Notes under the pieces: model-generated | Seen by the model: the letters and a program-made list of their open reading frames with translations, nothing else | Databases searched by the model: none | What the model was told of the DNA's origin: nothing | Position numbers and translations under genes: made by a program | Assembly (NCBI GenBank): GCA_008360975.2 | Contig: CM039211.1 | Location: 21,238,943-21,302,942, forward strand | Direction: 5' to 3' | Length of the DNA: 64,000 nucleotides | Source: Lichenostomus cassidix | Taxonomy: Eukaryota > Chordata > Aves > Passeriformes > Meliphagidae | In this document: positions 1 to 12,045 of the stretch, one piece after another | Layout: each line of letters begins with the position of its first letter | Numbering within the stretch: the stretch's first letter is position 1

Positions 1-1400
1 TCCTGCCTTCAGCTGTGTGTGACCAGTGCCTCTGATGAGCCACAAGAGGAGTGCTGTTTTCTAAAAGCAGGGAAGCATTAAGCTTTCTAACCATTCCATG
101 CTGGTCTACTGCAAAAAGCCCACTTTTGCTGAGTGAAAGCTCATAAAGAAGGAGGTAAATGCTATATTGTCTGAACCCTTGCAAAAACTAGTTTGGTGCT
201 AGTGTCCTTTTTTAGATGAGACTTTTTGACAAGATGAGATGCCACTTACCTTTTCTGAAGGAAACAGGCTTTCTCTTGAGGACCCTGAGGTGGGGATATC
301 CCTCCTTCACATCACAGAAGTCAGGCAGGGAGTAGACAACTTCCCAAGCAGAGAAAGATTATCTTCAGTGTGCAGTCCGTCCATCCCCAGCTAGGAGCAT
401 TTTGCTTGTTTGGATGAGTCGGTGGTGGGAGATCGTGTTTTATATACTTCTGTGACCCTGTACAGCTGTATAATGACATAACCTTACATAGTCACAGCTG
501 TGGCAAGCCCAGATTTTGGATGTTTGTGGTATGCGAAAACTTTCTGTTATCTTTGGAAAAAAAAAAGCATTTGGTATTGAAGGCCATTGCTAAGCCATTG
601 CAAAATGGCAAAATAATGTTAATCTGCTTCCTTTAATTTTATAGTTCAGCAGTTTAGTTCCCATTTATGTTGCTGAATTGCCTAGTTTCCTAATTTTTTA
701 AAAATATGAATCTAGTCTTTTTGACATGTCAGTACATTGCCAAGACAGAAATAACTGACTGTAAACTTCATGTCACAATAGGGTTTTCTCCTTGGGCTTT
801 TCCATGGAAATTATTTGTCCTTCAATTATTCTTTTTTGATTGTGTGGCATAAAAAACCCAAACAAATGTTTAATGGGAGTTTACAAGGATGGCAAAGGAA
901 TTCTAACTGTTTACCATGCAGAACATAAAGGCAGAGTGTAAAATGCATCTTTTACACTTACAGCAACATCAGCACAAAATGTGAAGCTTTATGGCACTAA
1001 TGTATGTGCACATACAAAAAGAAGAGAAAGTATGAAAGGGTAATTGATGTGAAATACTGTTTGATTATTAACTTTTCTATCTGAAAATATCTGAGCATTT
1101 TTCTACCTGTTTTTTAAAAAAACTCAGAAGCCAAATTTGAGTCACATAAGAGTACATTAATGCATTTTTTAAATATATGAATGAGTAAAAAGGGAGGGAG
1201 TAATCCTTACAATCTAGAAAGGATTTTAATGGTTTTATTTAGAACTTCTTAAAAATGGGCTAAATGAAGGAGACAGCAACAAAGCCTTAAATATAGATGA
1301 GCTGACAAGAACATAGGAGGTAAAAATCTCAAATGGTTCTGAAAGCTTGCTGCAGCACTGCTAACATATTTTGTTACAGTGCTCTTTTAGTCCTTCACCA
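1..1400. other. AT-rich non-coding DNA, no feature seen
   Basis: No frame of note, no repeat family, only short A runs (for example near 555-567) and TTTTTTAAAAAA words. Confidence 0.8.
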
Positions 1401-1419
1401 AATGTCTAATTTCAGATCC

Positions 1420-1545
1420 GCTGCACGTGCTTTCCTTGCAGGGTTTAATGTACGTGATTAATCTTGACTTGGCTTAATACTGCTAGGAATGTGGCAATGA
1501 CCTCAGCTGAACACTGGCAAAGTGATTAATGTTACATGAACTGGG
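1420..1545. promoter_or_regulatory. Candidate regulatory patch with repeated GTGATTAAT sites
   Basis: A palindromic E-box CACGTG (in GCTGCACGTGCTTTCC) is followed by two copies of GTGATTAAT at 1454-1462 and 1522-1530, both homeodomain-like sites. CpG is otherwise rare nearby. Function is inference. Confidence 0.25.
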
Positions 1546-4500
1546 ATATTTTTTACTCACGATCCTGAATAAACACAGACATGCTGTATTCTGTTACAGA
1601 CCTTTGCTCAATTGAAAATGTACTGTGGTTTCAAAGAGTAATGTTTCAGATGCAATAAACAACGTTAGAGGAAACATGGCTCTTGTTAAAGAAAATGCTG
1701 TTTCAGGCTAAAGTCCCAGTGATCATAAAAGATATATGATGCAATAAACAAAATGAACCACAGGCAAGACAGGTCCATTCGATGACTAACCTCTGATTGA
1801 ATTTTCCAACACTCTTTGACATTCTGTGAGATAAACTATTCACAAAAGGTCCCTATTAAATATAAAGTTGTAATTTCTTTTTTTTTTTTTTTGGTACTTT
1901 TTATAGAGGGGTCTAAGGACTGTCTCCTATTGGTTGTTTGTGTTTTTGAATATTTTATGATATGGGAAGGCAGGCAAACAGTTGCTATGATTGTCAAATG
2001 TCTTAAATCAAGTAGAGAAAATGCTATAAAACACAGTTTCCATGGCAACACATTGTAACCTAGTACCTCTGGATTATGAACCAGCTCACATCTATGATCA
2101 TTATTTGTTGACAAGCATAAATTGAGCCTAAAAGAATAAATTTCAGAGATAAAACTGAAAGCTTGAGCTCCATAATAATAATATTTAAATATTTCCAAGG
2201 TGGTGGCAGCAAATCAAAAGACTAGTTATGTTGTCATTTGCATAATGTTAATAAGCTAAATGAAAATGTTTTTATTTTCAAACCTTTCAGGAAAGATGTA
2301 ATAAATATATACATCTCTAAACCTGCAAATAGTAACTGATGAGTGTTGTGCCCTGCTGAAGGAATACAATAGGACCAGTAATACAGAACGATACACAAGA
2401 CATCACAATCAAATAATGTAATTCTAATTTGCAGCTGTTTAACCAAAACCTGGAGAAAAAAAAGAACAAATATTTGAACACCTGATTGCTAACACCATGT
2501 CTTCTTCTTCACAGTGTTTTCCCTGTTGCTCATTGGACGTTTTTATAGGTCACCATGACACGTTAAGGCAGAAAAAGGGAAATTAACTTTGTTGGCAGAA
2601 TTTATGTACACCTTTCATCACCATGTACATTTCAAAAGCGTAAAGGTGATCACTTTGTCTTTTTTGCACAACTCAGTAAGAATTGACTGAAACAAAGGGG
2701 TAATGAATCTTGTTTTTGAGTGCTTCTCACTCTTACTGCTCTTATGCATGATCCCCTGAAAGCATGGGGTTGCAGCTCTCCATTCTCAGAGGCTCCAACA
2801 GGAAGCTCAGCCTCAGGAATGTTGGATCTATTGTGCCATCTCTGCAAAGTTTTTCAGCAGCCCTGCAGGTGTCCCTGAAGTTGCCTGGGCAGCAACGATC
2901 AGACACCTTCACAAAGCAACAGAGGGTTGCCCATGTACTGGAAGTCTGATCCTTCCACTTTTCCATGCAGTCACAGAAGCCATAGCCCATGCTTTTGAAT
3001 TGTTTGAGATTATCCTCTTCCCACAGAGAATCCAGTTTGTTAGTATGTGGCTTTTCTCCAAACAAATTCACTGTTTTAGAAACTTTCTGGTGTCTTACAA
3101 ATAGGCAGGAATGGATGTTCATTGCTGAATCAATATCCCTGTGGTTCAGAGGTTTCAGCATAACTTCCTTTAAGACTCTATGTCTCATTGCCTTTGTGTT
3201 GTTGATGGTGTTTAGAGAAGAGACTTGATAAGATAGATCCTAAACACAGATCTGTGGTTACACAGACTTGGGAGCCTATCTTAGTGGTCTGTGTAAACAA
3301 AATTAATTGTTCTGCTTGGTGTTAAAAACCAGTCAGATCTGACCAGCACTGAAAACTGGAAAGGTCCAATTCAATAAGTATATGGAGCAGCTTTGGGACC
3401 AATGGAAGCATACAGCATACCACAGCCACTTACAGCTTTAAAATCTAATTATGTGAATTAATAAATCCGTCTTAAAATACAGTTGGTTTTTTTTTCCTGG
3501 CTGCATGGCAACAACTTTGTAGACATTCCTACAACATTTTGTAGCAACCTCTTGCTAGTCGCAGAAATAAGTGACTCACAGAAGTTTTCCTGGCAGAGCA
3601 CACCTACTGGGTCTTCACAGGCATTGTCATGTAAATATCCACTTGAACACCTTTAAAAATACAAGCTTCTTGGACTTCTTTATGTAGAACAATTGCTGTT
3701 ACATATCTTAATGTGTATAAGTAATGCAGCAGGGACTCTAAGTCTGTCATTATGCTTTTCACATTTTCTCCTGCTTAGGGAAAAAATGCAGAATTAGCTT
3801 TTGCATAAATACAGTGGAGCTGGAATTTTATATTCTAAAGATCACAGACATTTCCAGATATTGTCTGGGTACCTGAAGGGCAACATCAGTTCCTTACGGG
3901 ACTGGGAGAATGTTGAGGTATGAAAGCTAGTAACGCCTGTTTTTGGAAAATTTTGTGTGGACCCAAGGTTCTTATAAGTTTACAGATTTGCTGAATGATG
4001 TATTGTGCTTGAAACAAATCTTCAGTACAAAGGGAACAAAATGATATTTAAAAATCAGAGGCATGTAGTTCTTGTCACTCTATCAGTTCCCTACCATAAA
4101 TAAACTCCATGAAGGAATGAAGAATTAGCAATTAATCATTGTCATACTAGTGTGGGCACAGCCAGAGCACACCTTCTTCTTTTTTCTGTTTTTAATGAAG
4201 TACAGCAGCACCAGTAGAAACCAGTGGAAAAGTAAAAACTATGCACAGTAGGTTGTATTTGAAGCAAAGTTTTTCCTCCTGATGTGACTGTGATCTGAAC
4301 ACATTGCCCATACCTTGGATCTCCCTGTTCTAGTCTTTAGAATAAGCATCCTGCTTGGTTTGTTCATCCTGTATGAGTATCTTTCTTAGGTGCCAGATGT
4401 CCTTAGCTTGGCACTTCTGCATTAAATAATGTCTGAGATTAGCCCTTATGCCCTCTGTTCCATGTTGGATCTTAGATCTTTACCTGTCTTGCGTATTGAA

Positions 4501-5465
4501 TCTTCCCTGTGGTTTGCTAATGATAAGGTGACTTTGAAGGTAATCAAAGCTAGATTTTTTAAAATATAATCTGAATTTTAAGTGTGATTTCTGAAGCATA
4601 TCTCTATATGAGTGAGTGACCCCCATAATTCTGTATGTCTGCAACATTTCTCAAGACAGTGGTGAATGTTCAAGCACTCCAGTGATGGACAAAGTGTAAA
4701 ACACCTCTTTAGAGGAGATAGCTATATATTGTTCTTAATTATGCTTCTAAAAATAGAGTTTAGAAGAAAAGTAACTATAAAGGCTGAATGTGGTAGCATC
4801 AAACGTAGGCTTTTCTTCAGAAAAGACTGTAATATTGTAATCTTTAAGGTGATTCTTGGGATATATTGTTTGTGATTTTGATGGTGGGATCAGACATTCT
4901 TCAATGCTCAACAGGCTTTGCAGTCACAAAGTTTAGTTTTAGTGACAGTGGCTGATCTCTCAGTGATCTGGTGCTCCTTTTGGGGAGGCTGTTTCAGCAG
5001 ACACCATAGCTACTTACCTTGTTTTACATCTGGATTTGCTTGCTCCGTGGTAGTGTAAATTCTGCTTGTTTTCAGCAGCAAAGTTCTCATGGGCCTGTTG
5101 CACTGCGGGTTTTTTTTCCTCTATTGTGTTCTAACTATGACTTCCTCAAAGTCAGTAGAGTTATCTGGAAGTAAAAGCAGAAGAACATAATTGTGAATTG
5201 GAAAAGCACAGGAACATCTATTTCGCTCATTAAATTCCCAATTAAACACATCATTGGTCCAAATCATTTGCAAAGGCCAGTGCAAGGTCATGTAGTTTAT
5301 GTCACTTAGGCAGAATAGTTTATAGTTGGCATATCTGTCCAGCTGAGCAGATTATATTCAAATAGGAAATGTGTAAGAAGATTTTTAAGGGACCCAAGCA
5401 AAATCCACAGGCATGCTTTAGGCTGAAGAAACTGTTTAAGGTTTGGCACATAATACATGTTTAGA
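1546..5465. other. AT-rich non-coding DNA
   Basis: Contains a 15-base T run at 1878-1892 and a GC-richer 450-bp segment (2742-3188) with a 148-codon minus-strand frame containing about ten Cys. That frame opens after a TAG just upstream of 3237, has no signal peptide and no domain I recognise. A frame of this length is expected by chance. Nothing else could be supported. Confidence 0.7.
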
Positions 5466-5592
5466 GACTGTTTCTTTTGCCTTGCCTTGTCTTGTCTTTC
5501 CTTCCATTCCCTTCCCTCACCCCTGCACTTAATTTCTTTTTTTTTTTTTTAATTTTCTTTTTCTCCCATCCCTCCCCTGTCCTTTTCTTTCA
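5466..5592. repeat. Pyrimidine-rich low-complexity stretch
   Basis: Plus strand dominated by CCTTG, CTTTCC, TTCCC and a 14-base T run (5537-5550), followed by TTTTCTCCCATCCCTCCCCTG. Degenerate polypyrimidine sequence with no repeat family recognised. Confidence 0.85.
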
Positions 5593-5699
5593 AACTGCTG
5601 ATATACTACTATGGGTATTCATAACAATTTAATATATCATGGTTTGTGTACTCACAGGTTTATGCTAAAATCACAACGATATTTGTAAAGTGGAATTAA

Positions 5700-5990
5700 T
5701 AAATAAAGTATCCACTTTCTGTGTTAGCTTTCGTGTTTAAATGGTGTCGCTCACTGAGTTCACTGAGAATTTGCACAGACAAAACCAAATTAGGAGCTGA
5801 GTTAATCCAAACGAAATTACATCATACACGCGTTTAGAATTGGGCCTCCTGCATTTTGGCCATTAACACCTGTCTCTTTGATTCAAAAGCAGCTTCATCT
5901 ACATTACAAAGTATCTCAGCTAAAAGGGATAATCTATGTCGAGTTACAGAAGCTTAGAAGTAATAATGCAACATAAAACTGTAGGTGTTA
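5700..5990. promoter_or_regulatory. Candidate conserved non-coding element
   Basis: Mixed-composition, non-repetitive sequence with CpGs in an otherwise CpG-poor area (CTTTCGTG, GTGTCGCTCAC, CAAACGAAATTAC, ACACGCGTTTAG, TATGTCGAGTTAC) and AT-core motifs. Retained CpGs outside GC-rich DNA can mark constraint or recent origin. No open frame. Confidence 0.25.
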
Positions 5991-6029
5991 GCGCTGCTGC
6001 TTTGTCCAAGAGACACCAGAAGGGATGAA

Positions 6030-6365
6030 TTTACTAAATTCCCGGGGTTTTGTGGGGTGTTTTAACATGCTGCATCCTCTCGCTGGTCACCGTGCCCCTT
6101 GGCAAAGGCTCCAGAAGGGCCACGAGTGCATAGCTGAGGAGGATTGTCCTTGCTGGCCGCACAATCCCCGCAGAGCAGCCGTGACCCCCGGCTGAGGTCA
6201 CGGCAGCAGCTCTGAGCACCGCCGAGTCTGGCAGGGCAGCTCACGGCAGAGCTGCTCACGGCAGAGCTGCTCAGCCCCCGGGGCACGACAGCAGCTGACA
6301 AGGCTGTTTGCAAGCCCTCCTTCCTTCGCTGTGCCGGCTGCCCCCAGAATGGCACACTGCAGCCC
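6030..6365. other. GC/CpG-rich patch, unassigned
   Basis: Over 300 bp of clearly higher GC than the flanks, with many CpGs (CTCGCTGG, CACCGTGCCCC, GGCCGCACAATCCCCGC, CCCCCGGGGC). It holds a 15-bp tandem duplication at 6240-6269. Overlapping minus-strand frames at 6034-6219 and 6062-6355 are open, but Ala/Ser/Gly/Arg-rich translations are expected from the composition. It could be an unmethylated regulatory element, a GC-rich old repeat or a lncRNA exon. No conserved protein motif seen. Confidence 0.5.
6240..6269. repeat. 15-bp direct tandem duplication
   Basis: CTCACGGCAGAGCTG is repeated exactly at 6240-6254 and 6255-6269, followed by CTCAGCC. It lies in the CpG-bearing GC-rich patch at 6.03-6.36 kb. 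Confidence 0.97.
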
Positions 6366-9300
6366 TAAAGGCTTGTGACATTTGCATTTACTCTAATGCA
6401 AGTACAGCTATTGACTTGAATACGTTAAGATTATGTTGCACCGGGACCAACATTTTTCTGGCTTTTTATTTTTTTTATTTTTTTAAATTTTATTTTCCTA
6501 TCATGCTTCAAAGAGAATATTTTTTACTTTGCTTTAATTAGTTTGCTCTTTGTTTTCGTTTTGGAGGTAAATGACATATTTTTTTCTAGCTGCAAGCATA
6601 AATTCTGTATTCTCCAGCTTCACAGAATGAAGTAGTAGCCGTCATAGCCAATCCACAGCATTTAATTTTCTAAACTCAGCTTTGAGAAAGAAAAAAGCAC
6701 CCAACAAAACAAACCAACCACAAACCTTCCTACCTTGGGAAAAGAAATAAAACCAACCTAAGCTTGAGATAGTTGAAATTATGATCTACTCAGATTAAGT
6801 GGGTGAAGGAAAGGCTGCTCTACTGGCATGCCCTTGTTCCACCTCCTCTTATTATTAGTAATTCTATTCCATTCTTATCTGATTATGCAGGGACATATTA
6901 ACTCGCTGGCAAATGAATACACTATGGAAAAAACTCCCTCAAATGCAAATTAAACAGGAGTTGCTGATACTGAACACAAGGAAGCTTCTTGTACTCCTAC
7001 CCGTCTGCTGACAAGGAGCTGCCAGGCACCTTCCTACAAAAATAAAAGCCATAATCTAGCAAATATTGCAGAAATTACATGTTTCTCATCTCCTTGAATG
7101 AAATCTGATATTCAGTAAACCCTTAACATTCACACTTATTACTTATCTGACATTATGTTTTTGAAATGCCACATTTCAACCTTTAAAATAAAGCAAAGAG
7201 CAAGCGTTACACTGCACATTTGCATCAAGCCCGATTGTTGAACCCATAGACACACTCGGGCCCCAGGGGTGCATGATTTTTCCAGAGGTTTATCATCTCT
7301 CCCAGGTCAGTTCAATGACAACAGTAAAACTCCAGCACCTTGCAGGGTTTGACAAATAGGAAAAGAACTAAAGTTTTCATGTATTTTTCAGGGATTTCAT
7401 TCTGGTCATCTTCATGAGGTTCACTTTTACTAACACCCTTTCTCTTGAGCTTTAAGAGTAGAAAGTATCATTTGTATAAGAAAAATGGCAATCAAAACAA
7501 AGAGGAAAACTTCCCCAAAAAGTTTAAAGATAATTCCAAAAAGACTGTGCACCAAAATTTACACACACACTGGAAAATTGCTTGTATCTTTTAAATTTTA
7601 CTATTACTCAGTTTTCATTTTTGGACCAAGACGAAGTCCTGCTTAAGTTGTTTTTAGAGCTATGGTAGGTAATTACTGAGTTGTTTTTTTTTAAATCTAC
7701 CAGTGATTTAATGGTGAACATACTCAATGTTTGGGAGTATTTGGTTTTGAAAATGCATGCAGGTCTTTATGTTCATAAGCCATTTGTGTTAAACAGGTGC
7801 CTGTATTGTGAAGAACTGCACTCATTGAGACTGCCAAAAAACCACAGAATATGTTGTCAGGTTCACAGTCAAAACTCCTATTTTTTGTCTGTAATACAAA
7901 GCATTTAGGTAGCAAGCATGGAAGGTGCAAAAAACACAGGGTACAAATGGCAGCTTGTGTTCTGTGAATTGCTTTCAGGAAAAATAAGCTGATTTGCTGA
8001 GGTTCTCTGTGAACTGAGTGAAAATAATTATTTACTCTTTAATATATGTCATGTCACGTTACTCATACCTTTTCATTTTGTTATGTTTTTATCTAACACA
8101 GTTGTATTTTACTTCATCCTTCAAATTAAAGCAATGAAAACTAAGAACTGGCACAGTATGAACTTACAATTTATTTAATACTTTGACTTTCCAGAGCTCA
8201 AATACCTCTGATCCATTTGTTTCATGTTGTTAGTTGGCTTAACCTTTTTAAATTTCTCCAAACAAAATAACTTGAACTGCAGCAAGCTGTTTGCCAGGGA
8301 TTTGAACTCTGTAAAGAATGGGGAAAAAAGTCAGTTAGCTCCTTAGTGTGCTGGAAGAAATATATTTATTCTCATTTGTGTGTTAGACTCCTGCTCACCT
8401 GGCTTCATTGTTGTTTCTATGTCAATTCTGCCTGTACAATATACTCCCATTTCCCACATTACTACTGGCAACAGTTTCTTGAAATGTACAGGGTATTAAA
8501 AATAATAATAGCAAAAATAGTATTCAGTATGAATGCCCTTTTACTATAAGGTGAAGTGTAAGTATAACAGTTCTTGTCTATAATCTGTATTTATTCCATG
8601 GAAAAACTATCGAAGGTATAGTAACTGCATGAAAGGATCCCCTGTATTTGCTCACTCAGGTTCTTTACACATACTATTTTAAAGCACAGCTTATTTAATT
8701 TTGACACAACACTACGGCTTTTCTTTTTCCAACAAAAGGAAGGAGAAAAGAACCAGACATACCATATAGCAATTCAGCTTGTAACAAATAATAGAGGCCA
8801 GTATTTCAGGGTAGAGGACTTCAGCAGATCTGAAAATGAGTCAAGGCCTATGGGGAATAGTCAACTGAATAACAAGGCTGGGTGATTCTCAAATAAGGTT
8901 CAAGGTATTTTTAGTAGGATAGTTTGTACAGGGGCGCTGTGTTCAAGTAAGATGTTGATATTCCAGAGAAAATGCAGAAAACAATTAGAAAAGAAATTTA
9001 AAGACTGGAAAACAAGCCTCATTGTGAAAGTTTGGAGTGCGCAGTCAGTTTTATTTAACCCAGAGAAGTTAAATGAGACCATTGGTCATAGTCACAAATT
9101 CCTATAAGGAAACAGAAAATTGATGATATGAAGTTCCGTTAGAGACATAACTGCATAGAATGTATTGGTAATAAACATAGATAAATTCAGACAAACTCAG
9201 TGTCATCTTGATGGGCAGCATTCCTTCTAAAAGAAAAGGTCATTACCTATTTTTACCATGTGCAAAAATCTTTACTAGATTCTCCCTTGCTGGTCCAAAC

Positions 9301-9479
9301 ACTCTGCCCCAAGCAATGAGGGGAATATATTCCCAGTTCTGGTCATGATTTACAACCAATTTATTTGGCTGTCTTCCTCCCAGCTTCTTGGTCAGCAGCA
9401 CAGCATCAGTGTGGTGCATGACTTCTCTTTCTGAGCAGCAGTGTTCTGAAAATAACCCATCATCTCAAGTGCCTGTGAA
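6366..9479. other. AT-rich non-coding DNA, no feature seen
   Basis: Short T runs (6464-6490), a CA-like ACACACACAC at 7562-7571, and otherwise unique AT-rich sequence. No frame over about 75 codons. Confidence 0.78.
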
Positions 9480-9790
9480 CACATAGCACATGCCTTGGTC
9501 TCTAGACTAGAGGAGAGGAATGGCAAGAGGCAATGCAGGGCAGCTACTTGCCAGCCTGTTGTGGCCCTGCTGCCACAAGGAGCAGCCACCAGCCCTGCCC
9601 ACAGCCTGGCAGCACACACGGGGATCTGGCAGGGCTGGGGAACGTGCAGCATCACTACTGCATCCATGATCCCTGCGATGCTTGCTGTCCTAAGGCAAGC
9701 AGTGTTAGTTTCTGTGAGAGCGGCCCAGAAATCACCCAGTCTTGCATCAGCCTGGGGAAACAGCATGGGTGTTTCTTGCCGGTATTTTCG
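9480..9790. other. GC-rich patch with overlapping open frames, unassigned
   Basis: About 300 bp rich in CAGCC, GGCAGGG and CTGCC words within AT-rich flanks. Plus-strand frames (9495-9794 and 9533-9823) and a 152-codon minus frame (9392-9850) are open together, the pattern of GC-rich sequence lacking stops and not of a true exon, where one frame should stand out. The translations show no domain. It may be an old repeat or a regulatory patch. Confidence 0.45.
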
Positions 9791-10472
9791 TTGAGTTTTT
9801 CTGTGATAGGGATAAATGACTGAGAGGAAAAGAAAGCAAAAACGAAACAAAAGAGCACCAATTCATTTTGTATCAGTCACTAGGCAGTCTTCAAGTCATA
9901 ATGACATTGAAATACTAGTGACCCTGCTGGGATAAACTCTGCTTCTAAATGGAATGTCCATGTTATTTGAACATGTTTTTTGACAGCTTCATTTAAAATG
10001 GGCATTCTTCAAACTATCAGTGCCCTTCAAGAGCTCCACCTGAGTCTCCATATTATCTTCAGGTCAAATTACAAACCTCACTCAGCCAGTCATGGTGGCT
10101 GGCTTAGAGAAATGAAAGTTACAGTCAGAGTAATAGGAAATAATTTCAAATAGTATCTTATTACTTCTGTGAATTCTGAGGTTTTGGTTTTCTGAAATAT
10201 GTATGTAAATATAAAAACACACACACATGAAAAGAGAGAGAGTGTTTTCCAGTTGGTATGTTTTCCAGCCTTTTACAGCTCCAAAAATATTCTGTGGAAG
10301 ATTTTATGGTGAATGTTTTCCAATTTAGCGTAGTTACAGCAACTGAATATTTGAGCCGTTTTCCTTGGAGGAGTGTTTTCAATGGATCCTTATACAGCAA
10401 CAATCTCTCTATTCTTGTGAAAATTGTGGGTTTGGGCTCGGGTTTTTTTGTTTGGTTGGTTAGCTTTTTAAC

Positions 10473-10490
10473 TTTTTTTTTTTTTTTTTT
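10473..10490. repeat. Poly(T)18
   Basis: Unbroken T run after a T/G-rich stretch (TTTTTTTGTTTGGTTGGTTAG). Lies about 85 bp upstream of the splice-like block at 10.57 kb. Confidence 0.95.
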
Positions 10491-10540
10491 AATTTAATGA
10501 CTGCCACATTCCTCCGCAAAAACATTATCACCGCACTATT

Positions 10541-10870
10541 CTTTCTCCCTTATGCCTCTGCCCCTTTTCATTTCAGGTGGATGATGTAAAGGCTTATTAA
10601 CGAAGAAGCAGTCTGTGATCAGCATCTGAGAGCTCTTTATACGCTGTGCTAACAATGTTTTGATATGGTCTCCCCCTCTCCCTGCCTCCCTCCCCAGCTG
10701 GCTTCCCGTGTGTGCTGGAGCCCTTGCTGGCAGCCTGCCCGGCGAGCAGCGCTCCTGTAGATTTCAGCCTCTCTCCAGGAGTTGCCTGCCTTCAGCATAA
10801 TGGGCAACATTGAAAGCAGCAAGGCGTTCGGTCGGCAAGGTCAAAGTGCCTTTCATTCCTGCAATAATCA
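10541..10870 (+). other. Splice-acceptor-like, CpG-containing block (possible non-coding or terminal exon)
   Basis: Two acceptor-like sites occur. The first has a pyrimidine-rich run ending TTTTCATTTCAG at 10576. The second has a CTAAC branch-point match at 10649-10653, a 27-base pyrimidine tract (10669-10695) and CAG at 10697, with 45 bases between branch A and AG. The sequence after 10697 is GC-rich with several CpGs to about 10840. One frame stays open for about 37 codons after the second acceptor, and an ATGGGC start occurs at 10800, but its frame stops after 18 codons. No convincing donor follows (best is CAAG|GTCAAA at 10837-10846), and no nearby AATAAA was seen. It may be a lncRNA or terminal exon, or only a pyrimidine-rich enhancer-like segment. 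I recognise no protein. Confidence 0.3.
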
Positions 10871-11169
10871 ACCAGTGTAGCTCTTCCTCAGACCTAGGGA
10901 GGGAGAAGATAGAGGTCAAAAGAGCAATTACATTTCACGATGACTCCAGGAAAGGCTTGGAACACAAAACTGAAAAGAAAACAGCATAGAGCCTCTCTCT
11001 CCCACATTCCTTTTTCTGGTCATTATTATTAGAACAGTGCAGCAACCGTGTCCGTTATAAGCACTATAACATGAAGAACCATTTTCCTCTGTGGACGAGA
11101 TCTTTCTTCTCAGATGTTTAGTGCTGTCAGCATCTTGCAAAGGAATGTAAATGAGAAACACCATGTAAA

Positions 11170-11485
11170 ACCAGATACAGTGAGTAAAGGCTATTAATTA
11201 CATTTAAATTTTAACACTAGCCAACTCTGGAGCAAGTAGTTACGCTAATTTCCATCTGTAATCTGTCTTGGAATTATCATAGCTTTATTTATTTAATATT
11301 AAGGTGATAATTCACATGAAAATGTCAGTAATTTCCATTTGCCATATTGTCATTTACAAAGCTGTCTTTATTTGACCCTACAGCTGCTGGACCTAATTAC
11401 TTTAATGGCATTAATTGTAGTGACCATTGAGGTATTGTAGCTTTTAATTGCTGTTACTGCATAGCTGAGATCATTGCAAAATGCA
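11170..11485. promoter_or_regulatory. Candidate conserved non-coding element with homeodomain-site cluster
   Basis: Dense TAAT/ATTA cores, including TTAATTACATTTAAATT, CCTAATTACTTTAATGGC, CATTAATTGTAG and TTTTAATTGCTG, mixed with non-repetitive words such as CATTTGCCATATTGTC and GACCATTGAGG. The texture (no simple repeats, no open frame, clustered homeodomain cores) is what vertebrate developmental enhancers often show. Conservation was not tested, so the call is inference. Confidence 0.35.
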
Positions 11486-12002
11486 TCATGTTTGTTTCAC
11501 AGACATCTTCTATTGCTTCCTTATATTCTTAAAGCATAGTCTGCCAAAGATTTAGCCAAAAAAATCCCTGTGAAACATAAATTTTAGGCAGACCTTTCAG
11601 CAGAGCAACCTGAAAACTCTAATGTTAATGTAGTGCAATAGTAGAAGAATGTAACTGAGCCATTTACTCATTGCCCTACCCTGAGAAAAAAAAGGGTTGC
11701 TGAATTAGCTCGGTGTTGACAAAAGATTAAGAAACTTGGTAGTGACATTCCTCACAGTAAACAAAGCCTCCCTCATTCCACATTTCACACTGAAGGCAGC
11801 CACTTCAAGAGTATACACTTCTTTGTTTCCAGCTATAGAGTGCAAACATGGCTTTATTCCACGGTTTCCTATGAAACGAAATGTGAGTACAATGTCTCTA
11901 TCCCACAGAACACCTGGTATTATTCACTCCTCTGTTGAAAGCACTATATTGCTAAAGGATTGAAAAACATATTTATTTTATCAACCATGACAAGCAACAG
12001 GA

Positions 12003-12045
12003 TTTTTTTTCTTTGTTTCTTTTTTTCTTTTTTTCTTTTTTTTTT
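12003..12045. repeat. T-rich tract ending in TTTGCAG
   Basis: T runs separated by single C or G, ending TTTTTTTTTTGCAG. It resembles a polypyrimidine tract plus acceptor AG, but no open or GC-shifted sequence follows, so it is read as a simple repeat. Confidence 0.9.

Noticed and set aside
9392..9850. 152-codon minus-strand frame
   Set aside because: Frames on both strands are open together in a GC-rich patch, which reflects low stop density and not selection on one frame.
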